Assembly (NCBI GenBank): GCA_029555885.1 | Contig: JAKPQT010000243.1 | Coordinates: 1-7,237, forward strand | Direction: 5' to 3' | DNA: 7,237 bases | Source: Chloroflexota bacterium | Lineage (GTDB): Bacteria > Chloroflexota > Anaerolineae > CG2-30-64-16 | Part shown: piece after piece, positions 1 to 6,200 of the stretch | Layout of the letters: each line of letters begins with the position of its first letter | Position numbering within the stretch: the stretch's first letter is position 1 | Position numbers and translations under genes: made by a program | The notes under the pieces: generated by a model | The model's database searches: none | What the model was told of the DNA's origin: nothing | What the model saw: only the letters and a program-made list of their open reading frames with translations

Positions 1-344
1 GCCTTGATGCACGACTCGACCGCCTCCGCACCGCTGTTCATCGGCAGCGCGGTGTGCGAGTGCGTCAGCTCGCAGAGTTCCTGGTAGAACAGCCCGAGCT
101 GATCGTTGCGGAACGCGCGCGAGGTAAGCGTGAGCCGGGCGGCCTGCTCCTGCATGACCTGGACGATCTTGGGATGGCAGTGGCCCTGGTTGACCGCGGA
201 GTAGGCGGAGAGGCAGTCCATGTAGCGGTTGCCTTCCACGTCCCACACCCACACGCCCTGTCCGCGCGTCAGCACGACGTCGAGCGGCTTGTAGTTGGTG
301 GCGCCGTATTTGGCTTCGAGCGCAATGTAATCCTGCGTATTCAC
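1..344 (-). CDS. rocD: Ornithine aminotransferase (ornithine--oxo-acid transaminase), N-terminal part, cut by window edge
   Basis: This is a PLP-dependent class III aminotransferase that moves the delta-amino group of ornithine to 2-oxoglutarate, giving glutamate semialdehyde and glutamate, in cytoplasmic arginine/proline metabolism. Reading the minus strand from a GTG at 344-342 gives 114 codons beginning (M)[20 protein letters not shown]. Visible landmarks are the family's [10 protein letters not shown] stretch (residues 49-58) and NSGAEAVE (103-110), which lies by the PLP phosphate site. The catalytic lysine would lie beyond the left edge, and about three quarters of the usual roughly 400 residues are missing. 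The GTG start is chosen because an AAGGGGG Shine-Dalgarno (plus coordinates 350-356) sits 5 nt upstream and the protein begins exactly where family members do. The gene is divergent from the exported-protein pair. Class III relatives such as acetylornithine aminotransferase are less likely because the N-terminal match to ornithine aminotransferase is close. Confidence 0.93.
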   Translation of the reverse strand, partial: MNTQDYIALEAKYGATNYKPLDVVLTRGQGVWVWDVEGNRYMDCLSAYSAVNQGHCHPKIVQVMQEQAARLTLTSRAFRNDQLGLFYQELCELTHSHTALPMNSGAEAVESCIK

Positions 345-371
345 GATGACCCCCTTGTCAGTGGTGAAGGT

Positions 372-400
372 AGTTTAGCATGGGATGAGACGTTATCCAA
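372..400 (-). promoter_or_regulatory. Candidate extended -10 promoter for rocD
   Basis: On the minus strand a -10-like TAAACT (372-377) is preceded by TGC (378-380), an extended -10 arrangement. A weak -35-like TTGGAT (395-400) lies 17 nt upstream. Transcription would start near 365, leaving a leader of about 20 nt before the GTG start. The -35 matches consensus at only three of six positions, so the call rests on the extended -10 and on spacing. Confidence 0.4.
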
Positions 401-421
401 AGTCGATATTGCGGAATCGTC

Positions 422-450
422 TTGACATACATAATTGACTGTGATATTCT
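422..450 (+). promoter_or_regulatory. Sigma-70 type promoter for the exported-protein operon
   Basis: A perfect -35 TTGACA (422-427) is followed by a 17-nt spacer and TATTCT (445-450), which matches the -10 consensus at five of six positions. The surrounding sequence is markedly AT-rich compared with the rest of the window. Transcription would begin near 457, giving a leader of about 70 nt before the ATG at 526. This is the strongest promoter-like sequence in the window and shows that the downstream pair has its own transcription signal. Confidence 0.75.
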
Positions 451-514
451 TCACATCAGTAACAACTCCGTTTCGCAGCACATAAGCGGATTGCCTGAAC
501 ACCGTCGTTCACCC

Positions 515-520
515 AGGAGG
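515..520 (+). promoter_or_regulatory. Consensus Shine-Dalgarno that fixes the start at 526
   Basis: AGGAGG lies 5 nt before an ATG at 526-528. It is a full anti-SD match at good spacing, so the original translation start is very probably this ATG. That matters because an in-frame TGA follows nine codons later, and no comparable ribosome binding site stands before the later in-frame CTG or TTG codons (556, 562, 595). Confidence 0.8.
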
Positions 521-525
521 AACCC

Positions 526-1908
526 ATGCTGCGTATTGCTTCTCGTACATTGTGACTGCCTCTGACCCTTGCCCTCGCCCTCGTAGTCACATTCTTGCTG
601 AGCCCGCAACTGCCGCGCAGCGCGGCCGGGCCTGCGGAGCAGCTGTTCCGATCGCCGATCCGTACGTCACCGACTCCGACTGTCACACCGACACCCGATG
701 GCCTGTTCCGCTCCATCCTCGGCACGCCGCAATATGTCGCGAGCTATCGACAACATTTGCCGCTGGTACGCCGCGACTTCACTCCCACGCCGACGCCCAC
801 ACCGACGCCCATCATCTACGGTTGGAAAGGCATAGGTGATGCTGGAGAAATACCCGGCGCCAACTGGAGCAATGGATTTTGGGGTCTGAATCCAAGTTGG
901 AACTACGATTGGGATTGTCCAGAGGTATTGGATGCTGCGACCGCCGCGGAACAGATGGCCTTAGCGATGGAAGACCCCTATTACGTTCCCATGATCTGGT
1001 GTCCAAATGATGCAGATTCGCGTCGCATTACTCCCGAGCGTGCCGCTAACAATGCTCGCGATCATCCTGGACGCATTTGGTTGATTTTCAATGAACCGGA
1101 TATTGTGTATGATGGCGACAACTGTGGTACGTACATCAACCAGAAATATCCAGACGAAAATTACTACGGTGGATCAAACTATGACGGGTTAGGCAAGTAC
1201 CTGGCTCAACAATATATCCGCTACTACGATGCCATTACTATGGCCGACTCGACTGCACGGCTTTTCCCTTTTGGTGGCGCTCGTCCGCCGGGTGCCGGGG
1301 GCAATAACGGCACGTTTGCCCGTGCAGTTTGGAATGGATTTACCAGTTACCTGGCGAATCCAGTGGAAGAGCCGAATCCAGCACCCCGACCGCTCCACGG
1401 CATTGCCATCCACGCCTACCCCATCCCGCAGAGCACGGGGTGTTGGATTGAAGACTTCGCATGTCTGCGACAGGCGTTGGTTAGTACGCACACTTTCTAT
1501 CAGAATGTCAATCCCGGTGTCACGGCACAGAAATCAATCTGGATCACTGAGGTAGGCAACCTGCAACCAGGCGGTATGCCGCCTGGCTCGTGGCAGGGCC
1601 GGCAGGCGAAACAGGCTTACACACGCGAGGTGTTAACCCAACCGCTGCTGACCTGGTTCACAGCCAACGCTGTCCCCGGCGGCAGCGTGCCCTACTTCAA
1701 TGGTCTGGCCTGGTTCTCGACCCATGACTGTCGTCCCAGGGGTGATGGATCGATCAAGGACTTCACGGCCAGCGATCTGTTGGATATCGGCCTGGTCGAT
1801 TGCCCACTACAACAGCAGCCCACCGTCCAGCAGTTGACCGTCATCGGCCAGACCTGGGCTGCGGCGGAGTGCGACTTGTGTCCCTGTCCCGGGCCAGATT
1901 GTGAGTAG
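526..1908 (+). CDS. Exported glycoside-hydrolase-like protein (clan GH-A type), with an in-frame TGA at codon 10
   Basis: Probably an exported enzyme acting on a polysaccharide; the substrate cannot be told. Counting from ATG 526 (460 codons), codons 1-34 form a signal peptide: Arg-containing n-region, a Leu/Ala/Val core at 11-25, then PRSAA. A Thr-Pro run (47-57) and a second, TPTPTPTPTP (86-95), flank a HLPLVRR segment (77-83). The catalytic-like domain is about 96-440: VPMIWC (154-159), FNEPD with candidate acid/base E190, IAIHAY with H296, and WITEVG with candidate nucleophile E342. Two glutamates about 150 residues apart, in NEP and TEVG contexts, fit strands 4 and 7 of a GH-A TIM barrel; the layout recalls the ASL1/GH128-type core. 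The last 12 residues hold four cysteines (449, 452, 454, 459). TGA at 553-555 interrupts the signal peptide. The longest uninterrupted frame starts at a TTG at 595 and would lack most of it. The gene may be a recent pseudogene, depend on readthrough, or carry a sequencing error. Confidence 0.65.
553..555 (+). other. In-frame TGA stop inside the signal peptide
   Basis: After ATG CTG CGT ATT GCT TCT CGT ACA TTG comes TGA, and the same frame then continues as LPLTLALALVVTFLLSP, a typical signal-peptide core, and stays open for over 440 codons. One transition from CGA (Arg) or TGG (Trp) would create this stop; Arg would suit the n-region. TGA also ends the next gene right after its RRRRC tail, so TGA is used as a stop here and wholesale reassignment is unlikely. 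Confidence 0.85.
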
Positions 1909-1912
1909 GAGG
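1907..1912 (+). promoter_or_regulatory. Shine-Dalgarno of the propeller gene, overlapping the upstream stop codon
   Basis: AGGAGG overlaps the TAG stop (1906-1908) of the upstream gene and lies 6 nt before ATG 1919. An in-frame GTG at 1901 also opens this frame, but it sits upstream of the SD, would add MSRRRT, and has no ribosome binding site of its own. ATG 1919 is therefore preferred. The overlap of stop and SD suggests translational coupling. Confidence 0.8.
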
Positions 1913-1918
1913 CGTACT

Positions 1919-3181
1919 ATGTGGCATAGGTCTTTGGCTTGGTCCTGCCTGACGCTGCTCCTGCTGGGCCTCCTCGGATCTGCCGCCGTTGCCCAGGCTG
2001 TGCCCCCTTTGCCCGTCTGTCAGGTGTCCCACCAGGGCCATATCTATCCCTCGCTGACTGTCGCACAGGACAATGTCCTCTTCGCCGCGGGCGAGTGGGC
2101 GGCCACGGAAAATTACATCTATTACCTGTATCGCAGCATGGACCGCGGTCACACATGGGAACACCTGCCGGACTTGCCGCTTACCGAGAGCTATCGCGCC
2201 AAGATCGACCTCTCAACGAACTTTGCGGCAGATCAGACCTTGAGCGTCACCTTTCGCACGGCCACCAACATTTCTCACGACGGCGGGTTCACCTGGCGGG
2301 TCGTCTCTCTGCCTCAAGCCATGCCGAACACCTTTGCCTTGGGCGATGCGCAGCACCTTTTCGCCGGGTATGGCTACTCGCTGCCGCCCTCCAACCCGGG
2401 GGCGGTGCACATCTCCCAGGACGGTGGGCAGACGTGGCAAAGCATTTCGATGGGGTTGGATGTCGATCGTATCTTCGTCTCGCCGGCTTTCGCGCAGGAC
2501 CACACCGTGCTGATGTCGTTGGGCGCCTATCACTACAACGGCGGCCTGGTGCTATCCACCGATGCGGGCCTGACTTGGCAACGCGCCGACACCGGGCTCG
2601 ATCTCAGCGGCCTGGGCATCTACAGCCTGGCCTTCTCGCCGCAGTTTGCGAGCGATCGCACGCTCTTCTGTTACGATAGCTCGGCCGTGGCCTGGGGAGT
2701 CTACAAGAGCACGGACGCCGCCGCCACCTGGCAGCACCTGCCAGGTTCCCAACCGCAGTTCTTCGCCAATTCGCCCCAACTGCTCATTTCCCCGCGCTAC
2801 CACCAGGACCAGACGTTGTGGGCCGTTGATCACTATATTGCTGCGATCGTCAGCCGCGACGGGGGGCAGACGTGGCAACCGGCCACACCTTACCCCTTGC
2901 GGATACATGCGGCCGCGGAATACTGCCTGCCGTCCGGCGTCTGCGGGGTCGAGTTGTTCGGTGAACTCTACGAAAAGGATCCCGCCGGGGGGAAAGGCAA
3001 GTACTACCTGTACCGTTCCTACGACTACGGGCAGACGTGGCAGTGCCTGGAGGACCCCACGCCCCCGCCGGGCAGCGTGCCGCCCCCGCCGCCGGCGGAG
3101 ATCCCCGAGCCGGCGACGTGGCTGCTGTTGGGTGGCGGGGCGGCGACGCTGGCAGGCTGGCTGCGCCGGCGGCGCTGTTGA
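1919..3181 (+). CDS. Exported seven-Asp-box beta-propeller (BNR/sialidase-like repeat) protein with PEP-CTERM sorting signal
   Basis: A 420-residue surface protein, probably a binding or scaffold propeller. Residues 1-26 are a signal peptide (MWHRS, Leu-rich core, AVA-QA cleavage). Seven Asp-box motifs, S-x-D-x-x-x-T-W, follow at 73-80, 119-126, 166-173, 213-220, 264-271, 312-319 and 367-374, spaced 46-55 residues apart, which predicts a seven-bladed propeller. Four inter-blade segments share a x-x-x-(F/Y)-x-x-D-x-T-(L/V) pattern (for example FSPQFASDRTL near 239-249). A Pro-rich spacer (381-392) leads to IPEPATW with PEP at 396-398, a hydrophobic helix to about 415, and RRRRC at the end: a PEP-CTERM tail, processed by an exosortase in known systems. 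No sialidase catalytic set (Arg triad, Tyr/Glu pair) or FRIP motif is evident, so sialidase activity is not claimed. Ycf48-like photosystem assembly factors share such repeats, but the sorting tail argues for a surface role. It starts 10 bases after the upstream stop and is probably co-transcribed. Confidence 0.85.
   Translation: MWHRSLAWSCLTLLLLGLLGSAAVAQAVPPLPVCQVSHQGHIYPSLTVAQDNVLFAAGEWAATENYIYYLYRSMDRGHTWEHLPDLPLTESYRAKIDLSTNFAADQTLSVTFRTATNISHDGGFTWRVVSLPQAMPNTFALGDAQHLFAGYGYSLPPSNPGAVHISQDGGQTWQSISMGLDVDRIFVSPAFAQDHTVLMSLGAYHYNGGLVLSTDAGLTWQRADTGLDLSGLGIYSLAFSPQFASDRTLFCYDSSAVAWGVYKSTDAAATWQHLPGSQPQFFANSPQLLISPRYHQDQTLWAVDHYIAAIVSRDGGQTWQPATPYPLRIHAAAEYCLPSGVCGVELFGELYEKDPAGGKGKYYLYRSYDYGQTWQCLEDPTPPPGSVPPPPPAEIPEPATWLLLGGGAATLAGWLRRRRC
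3104..3178 (+). other. PEP-CTERM protein-sorting tail
   Basis: The codons give PEPATW, a Leu/Gly/Ala helix, then WLRRRRC. This is the three-part signature (PEP motif, membrane helix, Arg cluster) recognised by exosortases. The tail ends cleanly at TGA directly after the basic cluster, as in family members. A terminal Cys after the Arg run is less usual. Confidence 0.85.
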
Positions 3182-3215
3182 ACACGGACCTTGAGGTTGT
3201 ACCAAGCTATAGCAG

Positions 3216-3251
3216 ATCAGCGTCAATCAGTATCATCAGCGTTATCAGCGT
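3216..3251. repeat. Four-copy ATCAGCGT-type short tandem repeat in the convergent spacer
   Basis: ATCAGCGT occurs at 3216-3223, 3235-3242 and 3244-3251, with a degenerate copy ATCAGTAT at 3226-3233, so the period is 10, 9 and 9 bases. The array ends 2 bases short of the stop codon of the TPR-peptidase gene (TAG, complement of 3253-3255). No stem-loop with a U-tract was found in the 71-base spacer, so neither converging gene shows a classical terminator here. Confidence 0.7.
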
Positions 3252-3252
3252 T

Positions 3253-6200
3253 CTATCGTTTCGTCCCCTCCAACACAGCCTGCACCGCCTGCTCGTCCGG
3301 GCCGACGACGAGGAGGGTCTGCTTGCCGTCCAGCCGCAGGGCCGTGGTGAAGCCGTGCTCCTTGTACGTGCGCACAGGCCGGCTGCTGAGCAGGTCGGCG
3401 GTCGTCTCGGTGACGCCCTGCGTGCTGAACATGGCCGATGCATAGAGCTCGGCGAACTCCTGCGCATCGGCCTCGCTGTCCCACACGGCGGCGGCGGCCA
3501 GCATATAGACGGACGACTTGTCGTCCTTACCGGCCTTGTCGCCCTTCTGGAACAGCGTGTAGCGGTCGCCGCCCCAGCCCGTCCCCCCATACGCGCCGGC
3601 CATCGGGCCGAGCCGCGTCTGCAGGGCCAGCCGCCAGTACAGCTCACCGAAGACGTTGCTGTCCGCCACGCGCCAGGTGTCCTTGAGCGCGGCAGGCAGC
3701 GCCGGCGCCTTGACCGTCACCGGCTGCTCCTGACTGAGGTACTTGTCCACGTGGAGGACTTGCTCGGTCGAGCGGGGCGGCGCGGCGAACGCGTTGTTGA
3801 GCGCCTCCAGCCCGCCCTGGTCGTACAGCAGGCTGGCGAAGGTCAGACCCGAGGCATAGGGGAACTGCAGCGACTCGACGATGACGGGCGGCATCTGGTC
3901 CAGCTTGTCCCGGTTCAGCCGGGCGGCGCTATACGAAGCGGAAGCTGCGAGCAGTTCGCTGAACCCCAGCGCCTCTTCCGCATACAGGTTCTCGGCCAAC
4001 TGCGCGTCGCCTTCCACCAGCGCACGGTACGCCAGCCGCCGGTCGTCGTCCACCTGCGTGGTCGGCAGGCTGAAGGTGAAGTGCTGGTCCTGCAGCGCGT
4101 GGACATACTCATGGACGATGGTGAGTTTCTCGACGGCCGAGGGCGTCTTGTCGGAGACGTAGACGAATGCCTGTTTCTGCGGGTCATAGTAGCCGAGCAG
4201 CGAGGAGGCCTGCGCGCCGGTCAGCAGCTTCGCCAGGTCTGTGGTGCGCTCGACGAGACCGAGCAGCCGCAGCACGGCCTCGTCCTGTTTGAGCGCCTCG
4301 ATATCTTCGTCGGCCATCGCGGCCATCTCGTCTTCCAGCTCTGCCTGGGTGATGGCCTCGAAGGGCACCGGTTTGACCGCCGGCAGTTCGCGCACTGCTT
4401 CCGCCTGCGCGCCCAGCGCGCGCACCTCGTCCTCGCTCCAGGTAGCGTCGTCTGTCGCGTTGCCGCCCTCCAGCGGCTCATAGGTCACGCGGGTGAGGAA
4501 CTCCTCGCCGTCGATCAGCCCGGTCATGTACTCGCGCAGCGGTCCGACCCCGGCGAACGCGGCCAGGATCGGCTCGCCATCGCTGGTTACGGCACGCACG
4601 TGCGCACCGTTGACGACAGGCGTCATGCGCGGGGCGATGTGGCCCATCTGGGCGAGCGCTTGCAGCGCGGCGATGACGATGCGCTCCGACGACTCGCCGG
4701 GCTGCCCCCTGACCTCGATCACCAGGCCCGTACGGCCCGGCTCCTTTTCGAAGCTGACGGTGACGGGCCGGCCGATGGCCGCGGGTAGACGCTGCGCGGC
4801 GAGGTCCTGCGCCTCCGCGTACGTGAGCCGGTACTTGCCCTGCAGCGCGGCCACGAGTTCCTCCAGGTTCGGCTCATCGCCCCGGTTGAGCTTCATATAC
4901 TGCTCGAAGGCCCCGATCGCGGCCTGATTCTGGTTCAGCAGGTAATAGGTGACGCCGAGGAAGAGCTGCGTGGTCGCATCGCTCTTGTCTTCCAGGCTGG
5001 TCAGCACGTCCAGCGCTTCGTGCGGCTGCCCCCCGCGCAGCAGCATCCAGGCGTACTGCCGGGCCATCGTCGCATCGGTGGGATCCAGCTCGTAGCCCGC
5101 GGCGCACGCCTGGCGGGCCAGGTCCAGCCGATCCTGGTCGATGTAGATGGAGCAGAGCGCATAGGCGGGCCAGCTCCAACTCGGCCACATCACGGCCGCC
5201 AGACTGTACTCCTGCAATGCCCGCTCCAGATCGCCCAGATCGTAGAAGTAGGAGCCGAAGACGGTGTGCTCCTGTCCGTCGCGATGGCCGATGCGCATGG
5301 CGGCGATGTACATGTCGATCGCTTCATCCGCCTTGCCGTCGGAGTACAGGACGTCTGCGGCGCGCATGTAGGCCTGGAGGTAGTAGGGGTGGATGTCGAT
5401 GGCCTGCCGGGCATACTTGAGCGCGCCGCTGGTGTCGCTCAGGCAGAGCCGCACCGCGCTGAATAGCTCCAGCACGGCTACGCTGCGGGGCCACTGCCGC
5501 TGCAGGGTCTTCAACTCGGTTTCGGCACGCGGGCAATTGCCTGCTTCGTATAGCGCGCGGGCCAGTCCAAGCCGGGTGAGGAAGTCGGTCGAATCGATGC
5601 GAAGCGCGTCCTCGTAGCGCCCGATGGCTGCGGCGCTGCCCTGGGTATAGCGGGTGATATCGGCCAGCGCGCGTCGCGGCTCCACGGCCTTAGGGTGCGC
5701 CTCGCGCAGCTTGCTGATCTTTTCATTCGCGCGCGTGTTGTTGCCCAAGTTGATCTCGCGCCACGCCAGGCCGATCTGTGCGTAGCCATAATCCGGTGCG
5801 ATCTTCGTGATGCGGTCGTATTCGCTGAGCGACAGGCTGCTCTCGCCCGCTAAAGCGTATATGTCCCCAAGCATCTGGCGCCACCAGACGAACTGCGGCT
5901 CCAGCGCAACCGCCTGTTTCAGCGCGTTGGCCGCACGCCCCAGATCGCCGCGATCCCCGTGGACCAGGCCCAGCGCGCCGTATGCATACGCGGACTGCCC
6001 GTCCAGCTCTACCGCGCGCGCGGCTGCCGCCAGCGCGTCGTCCAGCCGGTTATCAATGCGATAGGCACTCGCGAGCGCGGCCTGCGTCGCGGCATTGTCC
6101 TCCGCCAACTCGACCGCCTTCTCGGCAGACGCCAGCGCATCGGCCACGAGGTTGAGGTCGACCTGCACGTCGGCCAGCGCGATCCAGCCGGGCACATACG

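Noticed and set aside
54..425. A 123-codon plus-strand open frame at the left edge
   Set aside because: It is antisense to the clearly recognisable ornithine aminotransferase and runs into the promoter region.
553..555. Genome-wide reassignment of UGA to an amino acid
   Set aside because: The propeller gene ends with TGA exactly after its RRRRC tail, where PEP-CTERM proteins normally end, and no other in-frame TGA occurs in the recognised genes.
781..810. The Thr-Pro coding tract as a microsatellite or CRISPR-like repeat
   Set aside because: It encodes an in-frame TPTPTPTPTP linker of a kind common in exported proteins, and the copies are adjacent with no spacers.
3163..3175. GCGCC-GGC-GGCGC stem-loop near the end of the propeller gene as a terminator
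   Set aside because: It has only five base pairs, lies inside the Arg-cluster codons, and is not followed by a U-run.
1919..3181. Assignment of the propeller as a catalytic sialidase
   Set aside because: Asp boxes are structural, and I see no FRIP motif, arginine triad or nucleophilic Tyr/Glu pair in the expected order.
2552..3226. A 224-codon minus-strand open frame opposite the propeller gene
   Set aside because: It is antisense to the Asp-box repeats and PEP-CTERM tail and has the Arg/Gly/Pro-rich look of a shadow frame.
3037..4788. A 583-codon open frame on the plus strand, antisense to the TPR-peptidase gene
   Set aside because: Its length follows from the strong G/C codon bias of the opposite strand. 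It overlaps the end of the propeller gene, shows no domain or signal peptide, and has Arg/Gly/Val/Leu-heavy composition typical of shadow frames, while the opposite strand encodes clear TPR and HExxH motifs.
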